In this document: piece by piece, positions 30,101-45,100 of the stretch
Layout of the letters: every line of letters begins with the position of its first letter
Numbering within the stretch: position 1 is the first letter of the stretch
NCBI RefSeq assembly: GCF_000003605.2
Contig: NW_003134345.1
Coordinates: 112,949-172,975, forward strand
Direction: 5' to 3'
DNA length: 60,027 bases
Origin: Saccoglossus kowalevskii
Lineage: Eukaryota > Hemichordata > Enteropneusta > Harrimaniidae
The notes under the pieces: generated by a model
Databases searched by the model: none
The model's input: the letters and a program-made list of their open reading frames with translations, nothing else
What the model was told of the DNA's origin: nothing
Made by a program: the position numbers and the translations under genes

Positions 30101-33100
30101 AACAGAAGCTGTAACAGAAACAGCAAGCTTTGGTGATATTAAAGGTGTGTGCATTAATGCAAGTGAAGCTAACTGCATTTGATTATTACTGTGACTGCCT
30201 GTATACATGCAGTATTTACTAAACAAGTCTCTTACTTGATTGGATAAACATCAGCTTTGGTATCTCGGTAATGAACTGTGTAAGCTATCAAATCTTGTTT
30301 ACGTTTCCTGGCTAATTCATGTTCCTCAATGGATTTAGCAAACATATTGGAATTTCTACCAACCCTACCACTGCATGGTTAGTAGCAAAGAAGCAAGCAA
30401 AGTAAAAGTAAGTACAAAAGAAACAAAGAATATGTAGCAAAATATAAATAACACATGAAATGATTTTAAATATGAAATATGGAATGGGGAAGATAACAAA
30501 TGGAACAAATCATTGATGGAGATATTACTTTTAGGGAAAAGCAAAGAGAAAAGCGAAGGACAGGGTCAAAATTAGATCAAATCTGCTATGCAACTGCACT
30601 GGATGACAAGAGAAGAAATCACAAACCAAAAAATGGCAAAATACAGAAGAAATTAATACAATTTGCTCAATTGTGTAAAGTGGGGAGTATTTAATATAAC
30701 AACCTATTATTTTCTTTGCCTTATAGAATAAAGCAAATCTCTTTGAATTGCAAACTAAATCTATAAATTATTCTATTATTTATCAAAACTTTACCTCTTT
30801 TGGCTGGCTCGTATTTGTTCTAATTCAAATGTTGTGTAAGGACGACCAGAGCGTGTGCCAGGTAATGGCTTAGACTCAGGTAATGATGGTACAGGTCTGC
30901 AAGCAAAACATCAAATATGCATTTCAGAATTATGTGGTAAAGAAAGAAAAGTATACACAATAAAGACTATAACGAGTTAGACTTCATAAAACTTTATATT
31001 CTGGTGAGGTAAAATGTTTGAAGTGATTATTACATTGGTTGTTTGCACTTACCCATGAGTAACAAGTTCTACTGGTCTATCACAAGATATACAATGAACT
31101 TTATGCTGTAGTGGTCTGGAAGAAGACAAAAATGCATAAATATCATGAATATTGTAGAGTTTCCTTAACTCTGTTTGGACTCGTATCTAGATATGCTGTA
31201 CATTATGATGAATCATATCCTGCATGGATATGTATCCATATGATTTTGTTATTGTCATCATTAAATCAAAATCCCAATGAGGAAACAAGTTCAATTAAAG
31301 ATTACTATGTGATGTTTAATAAGGCATGTATTTAACATAATTTATGAAAGAAGCTGATATACTGTGTCGTGTTCTAATAGATCATTTCACTAACATGAAT
31401 TACGAGACTTCTCAGTTTCATACTAGTTAACAGTTTTTTACCAATACTACAATGCAGGCGTGTTTCACAAATACATACTACTGGTACATGTACTACATAC
31501 TACATACAAAAATACATTAATTAAGAAGAGAACTCACTTTCTAAATCCAGCCACCTCTTCATCATCATTGACAGCCTGTATTTTAATCATTTTGGCACTA
31601 GCGGCTTTAATACGTCGCTCCAAATATTCCTTCAATGGATCTAATTCCATACGATCTAATTTTGTATCTATATCTAATTCTATTTGATGCATAGCTTTAT
31701 CGAAAGCCTCTTGCTGTCAGGGAGAAAAAAATATATAGATGAGTTTAAAACATCAATTATCAGGGATTTTTCTATGTTTCTTTATGTGCATAAATGAATT
31801 TTAATCACTTCAAGCTATTTCATTGTCAGTTGGTGAATAACTAGAGTCTAGGTATTCAATTATAATTATATATGGAGATTTGTTAGCCATGGGAATCATA
31901 CATATATTACAGTACACATTCTTACAATGCCATTTAATGGTAAAGTAAAACATGAGATGGCTTGGATGTTATATACTATGCATACTACAGCAACGATTGA
32001 GTGGATTGGTGGTTACTGGGTGGAATGGTGGCTGATTGGTGGTTGATGGGCGGATTGGTGGTTGATGGGTGAACTGGTGGCTGATGGGTTGACTGGGGAT
32101 TGATGGGTTGACTGATGGATGAATGGAAATACTTACATGTCCACCTAACCTAAGTAGTAGATCGCTAACATTTTGATTCAGTTTGCCAACAGCACCATCA
32201 AACTGATGTTGACTAATTTTATTCTCCAATGCACGCTTGTCTGCTTTCTGTAATCAAAATGAAACAAAAGCACATCAGAAATTGATTTATGGCTCCCCTG
32301 AACGTGACCTACTAGCACATAAATAATCCGAATTTTTAGAAACACAGATATGACACACTTACCACATCAATCTCCATAGTGACATGTTCTTTATCTGCTT
32401 TAATCTCCTGTAGTCGATCAATGAAAGTGTACAAAGCCTGCAAACAAATCACATTCACAATTATACAGATATTAATTTCAATATTCAATCCACCTGGGAA
32501 ATTATCATTTACAGAACTTAGATACTGACTAAATAATTAAAGAAGAAAAGTTGAAAAGGACTTTTTTTGGCTCATTAATATGCATTAATATGACTTCATA
32601 AATAGCAGTATCAAATTAATGAGTTGGTTTATTCACATTTCAATCAAAGAACTACCTGTAATATATTTCTACATACAACCATATCATTTATATTCATACA
32701 TGCTTGCTATAACAGCTACATATTTATATAAGGGTTGAGTGTGAACATCATGTCATACAGGCAGTAGCTATCAGAGATTACTTACATCTATATGTTTTTG
32801 TTTAGCATTAGCTTCATCAACAAGTTGTGTACAAGTATTGCTGAGTTTTTCTAAGTCATCTTGTAATTGCATCAAAGCACTACGGAAGTTATTGATAGAT
32901 TCAGAGTCCTGTAATCAAAATATAGCAATTATAACAATTGAAACTTTCACCACTACATATGCCAGCATTGACTTACTGCATTATTTAGTTGAGATTTTCC
33001 ACTTTTTTCACTGAGATACAAGGGGATCGAGTATACTCAGACCATACTGTCAAACTCGACAACATTCCATTACAATTCAAAGTCTTCAAATTGTTTAATA

Positions 33101-36100
33101 GCTTTTACAATTTTACCAACAAAAAATATTAAAATTCTGACTTCAAATCCAATTCCAAAATAACATGATGATACTTTTAGCATGAGTATCTATTTTATTT
33201 GCATTGTAACCAAATCTGGATGCGTATGGAAAAAAGTCTTACACATAAGTCAGGATTTATGCTTCAACAACTAATTGGCAATATAAAACATGCATAGTTT
33301 GCTTACTCAGAAAATTACAAAAATAATTACAGTAAATTGCAAACACTACTTTACCATGGAATGACTAAATGCATCAGCTGATACATCTATTTTCTGTCTT
33401 AGCTTTAATTCTCGTTTTAATCTCTCTACTGTATCTTTCAAGGCTAACAATTGTTTGTTGAAATCCTGACTATAGCCCTTCAGTATACTCTCTATATCAA
33501 TAAAAGACTGAACAAAAAAAAAATACAAAGCAAGAAAACAAAAAAAAAGTTGAATACACAAGTAAATTTGTTTGTTATCACTACTAGGCAAAGGTTCTAC
33601 ACTATATTCTTGTTAGGTCATTACCAGTGAATTGTCTTCATAATCTGCATCACTGACCACCTGTTTGAGTTGATTTATTTTTATCTGATTTTCCATCTGT
33701 ATAAGTCTTTTAGCAATATCAGAAAACTGAAATAGATGTGGTTTTTAGTATGACAACTACCACTGAATACATTGCCACATACTGTTCCACTTGACGATGA
33801 CTTAACAACCCACATGAAAACATATTGATTACTTTTAAATAACCAATAAATAAATACTTTACAATTCATGGAACAATAGTAAAGAAACACAATTATCATT
33901 GAATTATTCTCGTACAGTAATAAAATGTATACAAATATAAACTAATAAGTTTCATTACTGATAATACTACAAAGAATAATAATGTAAAACACACAGCTTA
34001 ATTAACACTCACACCACCAAAGTTTATCTATGGCATGTCACAAATCACAAAGTGGTAGATCAATATTAAATGTCACCTATATATGTTTGGTAAAACGTAA
34101 AATATGAGAAAATCATTTCATCAAGTATTTTGACAGATAAACAATGGCTGTGTGAGAATTAAAAGATTTACAACAATACCAGGTACATGCATTTCTATTC
34201 ACATATAAACAATAGACAAATAGGACATCAAGACATCATGTAAGTGTCCTCTCCAAAGATGTCATCATGAACGACTGATGACAATATGAAAAAAGTAAAC
34301 TATCTTGAGAACAGTAACATCTTATGAACTAGCATTAAACTTGGAACAAGTCAACTGAATCACTTTCTGTGTTTCATTGCCAAATATAGAACTACTAGTA
34401 CTAGCATCTCAAGACATTTGTTGTATTACCAGGTAAACAGTTTCTTTGTAAACTAAACAGTGCTCTTGTTCCAATTTAAACAACTAGCTGCAACTAAATT
34501 TAACTTCAACTATTACTAAAACTAGCTGATAGATAAACACTTCAACTACCTAGTGATGATAAATACTAGGACTAGAAATAACCATCAACCAAACAATTAA
34601 GTATTTTAATATAAATAACACAAACACTGAGTTATAAGACTAAACAAATATGCTGAAAACAAACAATACTTTAAACAAACAAATTTACAGACAGTAATTA
34701 AAACTAAGCCATTTTTAGATAACTTGCTAAAATTAAACAACCATCAACTATAAACTACATGCAGTATAACCATCAACCAGTTAAACTAAACTTAACTAAA
34801 TATTTGTAACTAACCCCTGACTCATTTGTTGTTGGTGGTGATTGCTTAGCTATATCTTTCAGTCCATTCTCTAGCTGAGTTTCAAGTCTAGCTAAGTGGT
34901 CCTGCAATTGTGTGATGTCATTCATTGTCACAGGGAAATCATTATTTTGGGATTTCAACAGATCACTTATCTCATCAATCTACAGTGTAGCATAGTAAGA
35001 TGCATAAAAACAAAGCAGAGAGAAAAAAAAACAGAGAAATGTTATGTAAAAGAAAGAGAGATCAAACATTCTAATCTGCAACAGACTAAAATAATGTAAT
35101 ACATTTGTCAATAATCACAGCCCCTCAGGTATTATTCAACAAAATGACAATTAATGATTGAATGTAAAATAAAGACGTTACCTTATCTTTGTTCTTATTC
35201 AATGTATCCAGACCTTCTTTTAATCGTTTTAATTGAGCAGCTAAATCATCTGGTATTTGCTGGTTTGCCAGTAGTTCATCCATTTCACTTCTATCCACTT
35301 TGTTTGGCATATTTTCCTAGAAAATGACACCAGTAAATAAATTAAACATGACAAAAGACAAGGGTGGATATCATAATCTTTGGTCTCACCAATGCTGGTA
35401 ACTGTGGTAACAACTATACAGTATGTACCACCCATGTTTCAAATTACTCCATTTACTAGGTCTTGGTTCATGTATGGCTATATAGTGATATTAGGATTTA
35501 GGACAAAAATGAAGAAGAGAAAAAAGTCCATGAGTTCATGATTACTTTAATTATATTATTGAACTCAGTTCTACAGGGTAGTCTATTCATCACAAATAAA
35601 GCTCCAGTCATCCTGTGCTAATTTGCTGACAAAGAAGCTGCGTTTTTTTTATGTGCCTAGGAAACGCACTTAGGACCAGCAGTTTCACCACCCTTATGAC
35701 TGGATGTCCTTTATAATACCCAGAAGCAAGTGAGCAGAATTGACCCTCTTTGCGTTTGCTTTACCATTTCATTATATGCAGCTAACCACAGGAATAGAAC
35801 TGTTGATGTCCCAGGTGCTAGGCAGACATACCAACTGAAATGGTATGTGCATATACACCATACAGTATATGCCATGATGCACAAACATATTAGGTACACT
35901 ATCAATTTACCTCAAGGACTGTTACTCTTCCATCTACATTATCATATTTTCCACAAAGTTCACCCAACTCTGATAAAATCTTTTGTATTTCTTCTGATGG
36001 ACCCATACGTGATCCTGGACGAGATGATGATGGACGGGATGGAATTGGACTAGTGGCAGCAGACTAATAGAGAAAAAACACATGTCAAAAGAATATTAAG

Positions 36101-39100
36101 CTACAATGTAGCAGATGCCTGCTTATATAATGGGCGAATATTGAGCAAAAACTTGTTGCTATTTTGTTCACCCATCCTCTCATATATGTATTCGTACTTA
36201 GCTATACATTTCATTCAGTACAACTATTTATTCAGACATAAAATTTATTCACTAAACTATAGGTATAATAAGCAAACAGGTTTCACAATTTACATGAGAT
36301 TGGTAAACATATGACGACACAATATTGATAGGCTAGAACAAAAAAAACAAAAAAATATCATATGGATTCTTGTATCAACATTGCTCGACATCAGGAATGC
36401 CACTGTGTAGATATTATTAAGATACATTTTAGTGCTTTCATTACTAAACAGCTTGGTAATAATAATAATTATAATAATAATAGAAAAATTCAGTCTTTTT
36501 TGATAGCTGATAAAAAACAATATAATAATTATACAATATTTTCTATTTTTACCGTAATACCACTTTAGTAAATGAAAGGACTAAATATGAGCAAAGAATA
36601 TTGTACGAATAACATTTAAGTTCTTACAAGATCTTTTGAGCACAATAATATAGGAATCTTATAAGATAGTTTTTGCAAGGGTACAGCTAACACATATAAG
36701 CAGTAGGTATACAGTACTAGGGACTTAATAACCATGTACATGTACATGCATATATACTCTGGACTGGGAAGTGGATGATGTAAGTAGTAATACACAGTAA
36801 TTGCCTCTAACAGCCGTTCATATTACAGTTGACTCACAGGCATCCATGCATAATGTTTTAGGCTTTGCAATCTACAGTTTACAAGGTCATACCAGTTCAA
36901 TAACCATATAATATCAACAGGAATGAAAGTATTACAGGAAAGACTGGGTGTGATGACAACACTGATTTCAATTATTTATACAGGTATAGCAACATGTTAC
37001 ATAAGCAGCTTAGGAAAGACCAGACATGACAATAAAATATCACACTTCATGAGAGACTTTCAATTTAATTCTTTCTGTTTTATTTATTGTTGCAAAATGA
37101 TATTACATGGACACAATTAACCTACTTTAAACTTATAAGTAGCAAATTGTCCAATACTACTGAGTAATGTCAATATGCAATTCTAAAAAGTTATAATGCA
37201 TTATTTTTTTGGGTCAAGGGTAAGTTACAAATAACGGTTAATACTGCAAGAATTTTGAAATGTAAAGTTGGGAAATATTCAATGAATATTCAAAATTCAC
37301 AAAATAATGAAATATATATTTTTCATAAAACTTACTTTTCCCTTTTTCCAATTAAAAGGCATAAATTATGAGATGTAGAAAAATTATTGTTTTTATTTGA
37401 AAACCGCTGAAGAAGGTAATTATTTCTAACAATAAAACACATGCACAAATAAGAATCATGCATGGAAAAGAGTAACTTTAAAAATATGATTTGAATTTTA
37501 ATAAAAGAAGAAAGTGTCAGTCTCTCAAGATGTGATTTGTTTCTTAGAATTTCACTCATCATACTTGCCGTCTGAGAATAATGCTCAGTCGTCTCTACAG
37601 TTTGCTGAGAAAACTCAGATGACTAGAGAATACAAGTATTGGGGAAGAAAAGTAATAACAAACCATCAAGATAGAAAATTGAGATGAAAACAAAAGACCA
37701 TGCATTATAATTATGAGAACTGCTTGTACTATACATTACATTGCATATATAATGCAAAAAAAAACAAAATGACATTCAGTCATCATGCAATGTTGTTTTT
37801 TCTTGAAGGCAATTATAGAAGGCATGCACAGGAAAACATCTCTCTTAAACTGTCATCACTTCATTAGTATCTAGAAATCAGTTGTGAGTGCCAAGAATGG
37901 TGAATAGTCAGTATGCAATTATTCTATAATGTGACAGTGTAATTACTGAAAGTAGAAACGTGTCTACAGTATGCGTCACATTGTCTGAAGCTGTTGACTA
38001 TATGAGTTATAATTCTAATGACTACAGGCATCTTATAACCATTAGCCTCAATTTATCTTATGAACAAACAAGACTAACCAAGACAGACAGTGAAAAACAC
38101 TGGTGCATCATTGAATACTAGAAAACATGCAGCAGAAGATGTTTAGAGAACAGATACCGCTAATTGTCCATAATTTTAATATGAGTATTGAAATCATGAC
38201 TTAATTATTACCACATTAGGTACAGAACTAAAACCAGAATCACTGAGTTGTGTGTCAGTAGACAAGGGTATATCAGTAGAATCAATGTGATGTTTACTAC
38301 CAGTAAACTGAGGTGTATCAGTAGAATCAATGTGATGTTTACTACCAGTAAACTGAGGTGTATCAGTAGAATCAATGTGATGTTTACTACCAGTAAACTG
38401 AGGTGTTTCAGGAGAATTAACATTACTAGTTGTGCTATTTCCATGCTGCATACAGAACCAAGAGAGAGAGACGGAGAGAGAGAGAGAGAAACAAGTGACT
38501 ATATTATATATGTTAGTCTGTTAATACAATCAAAAAAACTTGCATGATAATATGCATGCCATGGATAGATAGACTAGTGTATTAGAGTAAGTGAGTAGGT
38601 TTCAAGCTGAGAACTGAAATCAACTCTTGAAGACACTACCATGTAGTATAGAGTGTTATTATTCTAAATTCTGAACACATCCTACCTGAGTCGTCTGTGT
38701 CACTTGGTTAGAAACCATAATAGGATCCTGTCTAATTCCTTTCAATGCATCTTCTAAGCCAGGCCAAGTAACAAAACCATCCAACATATCAGCTGATGCC
38801 ACATTCTCTACTTTTTCATTCAACTCATTCTATGAGAAAAAAGGACAATTAAGTCAATTTAATGCAAACCCCTTATTTCTTAGATGCCAGCGTCTGCAAA
38901 CTAACATCATCATATGCCTATCAACTCATTAACATTTATGTTAATCTTTACTGTTGATTACTTTGTTACAAATTTCACAGCTAGACTGACACATTTTTGC
39001 CGTCACAAATTGCTTTTGTACTTTTAGGGTATCCACAGAAACAAAATGTCACAAAAGTTGCTGTGACTTCAAGTCTGAAGAGTCTCTCGAAGATTTTAAC

Positions 39101-42100
39101 TGCAGACAATTGTTCACAATTTTTCCTTGACTCGTGACATTTGAAAGAATTTGTTCTTCACAGGTTTTTATTTTACATTGATACAGCCATCAGCAAAAAG
39201 AGTTAACTCACTCGCTAATTAGCCAATGCCTAATTTAAAAAAACTTATAGCTTATAACTTATGGTATAATGTATGATAGTATTCTGTCTATGGTAGTTCA
39301 ATTCTCAGGGGCAGAGCTACGTCACCAAACCATCTATGTTGCTTGGATGCGCACCACTGTAACTTGTACTTCTTTGAACTCTGTGTGAGCTGCTGTGGAA
39401 CGCCGGTTGAAGTGCAAGCGAAAACAGCTAAAGCCCAGAAAACTCAACTTTGAGGTAATTCTGAACAACCAAATTTATATATGTTGATAATATACAGTCA
39501 AACTGAAACAATAGGTTTCTATTGGTCGATTGAATGACACTGGAATGTTTTCATTCAAATGATGTGGTTGCATGCTGTGCTCCTTGATTGGCTGGCTGGA
39601 TTCAACTATCATTGCAATTTATAAATATTTATAAATGATTTTGTCTCACTAAGAATATATATATATATTATAAACTTCTGTCATACTTACAATTAGCCTC
39701 TGTAGTTCATCTAATTTGTCTTTGTTTGGTGTTGATGATTCTAATTTAGATAATCTTTTGTCAATGTTTTGAGAAGACAACTGTGAAAGAAATATATAAA
39801 TGTTATTGATATCATATGTAATGTTCACCTATCATCCAATGTGTATACAAATGCATATCATTTCCACTGAATTCATCAGCCGGGGTAGTGCTTGTGTGTT
39901 CTATAGTCATTGTTTTTTAAATTGTTTTTGAATTTTATAAATTATTCATTCATATTTCTCACACAGGATAAAATTGCAGAAAATGTTAATTTGGAAAAAA
40001 GACCATTAATACATTTCTGGTTTTTATTAGCCTTAAAATGAGTCACAGTGAAATTCACAAATTTGGTAATTTGGTTGAATTGGGTTTAGACCAACGGTTT
40101 TAAAGTTACTGGTACCAGTGATCTGACATGCATGTTAATATGCTTTCTTTTTGTTTTGACTGATGCCATCTTTGATTTTGGCGATATTAACTCTTGGAAT
40201 GCTATAATTGTTTCTCACAAAAATGTTTGTAACCTTTTCTGCAATTTTCTTAAATTCCATTGATAATTTTTGATCATATTGACAAAATTGTTACAGGGTT
40301 TGATTAGCATTTTGAACGAATTAAGCTACAAACAGCTACAAACACACAGTAAATATACAACAAGATGCACTTACTTGTTCCATCTTCTCATTCAGGTCTT
40401 TGATATTTTGTTTCCAGTCAACAGCTTCATTTTTTAAACTATTAACTTCTGCCAGCATATCATCCACCATGGACATCAACTATATATATGAAAAAAAAGA
40501 TAATTTTTTAACTTTCAATTCACCAACAAATATATAGTACTTGAAAATCTACAAATAATAATAATTAAATTCAATGAATGAATATTTGATAATACTACTA
40601 GAAGATAGAATACACATGTTTTCATGTATATTTGTATTGAGTAATACCATTTGGTGATGGTGGCAGTATTATCAATATTATCAAAAAGATCACAGCTACA
40701 CATACCATATTACATGCATATTAATCAATTTCAGACACCCAACATAAATTATAGTAGTAAAATGGCAAACAAATTATAAATTACAATCAAGAGTAGTTAC
40801 TATGGTAACATACTTCTATACATGTAGTAGGATGACTGCTATGGTGACCCCAAACACTGCACTTTCTCTCAGATTAGATAGCAGTTCATCAAAAACAGAG
40901 TGATAAATATACAACAGAAATGCAAAACCAGTAGGAATGTAAGGGATAATTAAAATATGCATACAACAAACATAATCACTTTCAAAGATGAATTAAATTA
41001 CTGAGCACACAAATACTCACTTTTTTTTATATTTGTTCTGTTTCTTTCACTTTAATTTAAGGGATTGAATGTTGAACAAAAAGATTCTGTTTACTGAGCG
41101 CATGTTTCAAATATCCACCCCCCCCCCCCCCAACTGATGATACTTTACTACAATGATTCAGGGTTTAAATTACAATGAAAAAGAATGGTTTAAAAAAAAA
41201 AGATTGTGACCAGATTTCAATGTGCAAATCACACTCCATAGATGTATCTGGTTTGAGAGCTCTACTAAAATGGCTCATTCTAATAATCAAAATGTTGGAA
41301 CACTTTATTTTTCAGTCATAAACAACTATGTAGATGATTTTGATGTTAGTTTACTAGCTGGGTGAGGTTTAAACACAATTTTCATCTAAAAGATGACAAG
41401 AATTTTAAACAGCCATGCAACTTTTCAAAATTACTGTGAATGAAAGCATGACAATAGTGTATGTAAAATGTTAAGCATTGGTGTAATCTCAGATATTTAT
41501 TGTTATCTGAGGTGCAGACCAGGGAATTGCGAAGGCATGTTTCAAAGCTTTGCCAAAATATGAGTCTCTTTATTCACTTATGAAAAGTACAACTGACATT
41601 GAGATATGAGCAACATGTGTTGCTGGTAGTTATTATGAAAATGGGATTATAATGTGACTGTAGTTAGAAATAATGAGAAGGTGGCTGTATGACAATAAAT
41701 AAAATGCTACATTTTATAAACCTGCATATAGTCTAGTTAATACTGAGGCACTTTATGACATCTCAGGTACTATCTCAGGCATTAGGAAACAATTAATTAC
41801 ACCACTGATATTAAATTGCATGCAAACTCTGTTTATTTGAAAAATATTATATAGTTTAAGTAGTCTCTGAACAACACTCTGAACAAACAGTACCATGCGT
41901 CAATAATCACAAAATTTGTCAAAAATCATAAAAGTGAAATAAAAAAAATAATTTCACAAGGGCGAAATTACTAATTGTAATTAGTGGATGTTTTCTTATA
42001 TTTACATACTGTAAATTTACTCTGTCACATATTCTGTGTTATTCTGTGCAAAAATAAAAATGTACACCATTTATTATGAATATCATTTTTATTGCCCATA

Positions 42101-45100
42101 TGTTTCCTTAACCCAAAGAACCCATAAATCCAAGGGATTGCATCAGGGAATCATGAGACAATTGTTTATGTTGTTTACACTGTTTATCTGTCTTGTTTTC
42201 CACTGTATTTTTAATCTAGTGAGTATATGTGGTGTGTAAGGCTTAAATGGAAGACCAATAGACAATATTGAAAATAAGGCAGGCTTAACCAACTTTTAAA
42301 GTGCCTGTGCAATGCCCACCCACACGCTTCCCATTTTAGATCTGTGCCCCACTGAAATGGGCAATTATTGATTTTTTTGCTGAAAATGATTACTCGTATC
42401 CAAGTAAATTTGAGATATTTCCTGTGCTGTAGCCACGCCCACCTATCCTGAAACGGTCGACTGTTTCCGGATTTCCGACTCTCGCCGAAAGTGCGCCACC
42501 AAATGCAAAAATATGAGAGGAAGCCATACCCCTGGGCCGTACTTTTATATCACTGTGTCATTCAACGTACAACTGTACTTTTAAACGATAGACATTTTTT
42601 AATCGGCATTTCTTTTGTCTATTTTATTTTATTTTTGAGAGAGCGAATTTTTAGAAGTTGTTTTCACAACAAACTTTTATGATGGTTAAACGTTGTGTTG
42701 TGGCCGGTTGCAGTAATGCGTATAGTCATAGTGTAAGTATTTCCACGTTTCCAATCGATTCGAAGGTGCGAAATCGGTGGACGAAAGCCGTGAAAATAAC
42801 GAGAAAAGGTTGGGTTGGACTTCCTCCTAACAGCATCATGTGCAGTGAATAAGTACTGAGAAATAATTTTTTTTTAAACTCATAGTTGCTGTCGACATAG
42901 GAAGTAAAGTAAGCAAATAACACCGAATAAACGGCAAGGTAAAGACTATGTCTAATTATAGTAAATACGTACTGCGTGCGTGACTCGAACCGGCGCTCGC
43001 GTACGGCACCTAATCGCCTAGCTTCTATATTTATATAAACCCGTCCACGCGATACGCGCCACACAGCATGGCCAGAATGCGGCAAAGGCCTTCAGATCTG
43101 GCTGTAGTAGGATGGTGAAAGTAATGGTACAGCATTTTAACAGTGAATAAGTACTGAGAAATAATTTTTTTTTTTTTTTTAAACTCATAGTTGCTGTCGA
43201 CATAGGAAGTAAAGTACCCCAGATTCTTTTTTTTTTGAAAAACTGTCCTTGTCCAGGACAAAACAACTAGGTTTTAACGAGAAACGCCGACAATACAAAA
43301 GTTTTCGAAAAAATAGATTCCGGACCAGCCCATGATCACTGAGACGGATTTCAGAAGGGAGAGAGACGCTGAGTATGTGTTTCAAATGATTTGATTTTTT
43401 TTGCGATCCTGATTATCGCTTTATAGAGATCACCCGTGTTATGTAAAAAGGTAGCAGTAATTTTGATAATGACACGAAAACGAAGCGTCGGACAAACAGG
43501 AAATTACGCAGCCCTCAGGCTGTTTTCATTTTCGCAGGCTAAAAGTGTCTGAATTGTTCGGTTATTGGTGTTGAATGTCGAATGTAATAATTTACGGAAT
43601 AAGAATCCGGGCTTTTGAGCTGTCAATGTATTTTTTTAATTTGATGTCATAATCATGAAAATCACGCCAAATCCACTCTGAATTTGTCTGTATGTGAGTC
43701 GCTCTCAATAATTTTTGTTATCGAATTAAACGCCGCCATTCACGCACTTGTCCCCCTCATGACCCGACGCGATCACCCATTACAACGCAGCAGTCATTTA
43801 TTTAGTAACTGTGTTTTGTCGTTTTTTTAAATTATTTCTCTATTTTATAAATCAATAGTGTCTAGTAACCTGCTAAATAACAAGACGATTCAGCCGTCAA
43901 ATTCGATTTTGTTCAATGCCGGAGTCCAGTGACAGTGTACAAACGTGCTCCGGTGACGCTGACGACCACGGTGACTAGCGACACCAGACCGGACATATTT
44001 TGCATCTGACTCAACCCCATGCAACAAACTTGATACTATGTGTTCATTATGGTCCATTCTTCATTGACGAACAAGTACATAAGTGGCAATTTAGTCAAAG
44101 ACGAGAAAACAGCACAAGAAATTTGCCTTATTTACACGTATCGGCAATGCAAGCTGCCCAGCGACTTCCCCTTCTGACGTCACAAGGGGAATTTCTGTAT
44201 GCAAATGAGAAGCTAATGAGGAGCCTCATTTTAAAATACACAAAAATAAAGTTTCTGTAGACTGAGTTAAAAACACATTTTTTCACTTAAAAAAATTATT
44301 TATGCTTAGAAACATAAAAATTAATAATATTTATGTATCAATGGATAATTTTAGGCGTGAAAATAGCAGCCATTTCACAGGCACTTTAAGCTTGACTAAA
44401 TTTTGTTTGCGAACACAAACCTAAATATTTAGACTGACTTAAATAAGTCACACCTGGGAAGGGGTGCCAGGGCCAGCCACAATTTTAATCCCAAAGTTAG
44501 GCCGGCCTAATCTTAATGCCCAAGTTAGGCTGGCCTAATTTTAATCCTCAAATTAGGCCGGCCTAACTATAGTACAAGCGCAAGATTATGTAATTGCCAC
44601 TATTAATTTTTTTCCTGAATTCTCAAAAATATTTGTGCCCACCAATTATTCTTATCTTAAGTCTCTGCACTTTTGCAGAGCTTCCATTCAACAGTTCAAA
44701 ACACACTATTAATTGGGAGAACTCAAGAATTTAAGACACCATTCCAATGATGCAATCTACGTCCTTGTCGAGATCTGTTATGTAATTACAGAATAACGCT
44801 GAGGAGAAACAACATGTTTAGGCCTGTCAAGCCGGACACTACTGACACAACAAATCTGCATTCCAAAAAAAAAGACATTTCATTCTGTGAAGATTAACCA
44901 AATTTTTAACAAAAAATTTGGGCAGGCCTTATAGGCATGCTAAATGTGAAACATGCTATCCTATTATTTATGATAATCATATGCAAATTAATCAACTACA
45001 TGACTCACAGCTTAACAGAAATACACAGCATAGGTTGTAGATATACAACAATTTAGAAAATATTTTGGGTCTAAGATCAATTTTAATAATTTATACCAAT

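Larger units (their letters stand above)
42300..44385 (+). mobile_element. Kolobok-like DNA transposon, 2.09 kb, TTAA target, THAP exon
   Basis: The ends are AGTGCCTGTGCAATG (42300-42314) and, inverted, AGTGCCTGTGAAATG (44371-44385), one mismatch in 15. TTAA flanks both (42296-42299 and 44386-44389). TTAA duplications with a THAP-containing product are typical of the Kolobok superfamily. Only the N-terminal THAP exon is recognisable; no transposase catalytic region was found, so this is an internally deleted or decayed copy. A 119-bp SINE fragment and a local duplication lie inside. It is more GC-rich than its host intron, which is antisense to it. Confidence 0.75.

Noticed and set aside
38248-38547. 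Plus-strand open frame with repeated peptide
   Set aside because: Antisense of the 45-bp coding repeats in exon 5.
42726-43385. Overlapping minus-strand open frames with repeated peptides
   Set aside because: They are antisense to the THAP exon and the duplicated 69-bp segment; no coding signature.
44000-44260. 86-residue open frame in the Kolobok-like element
   Set aside because: No resemblance to a transposase domain and no splice signals placing it in frame with the THAP exon.
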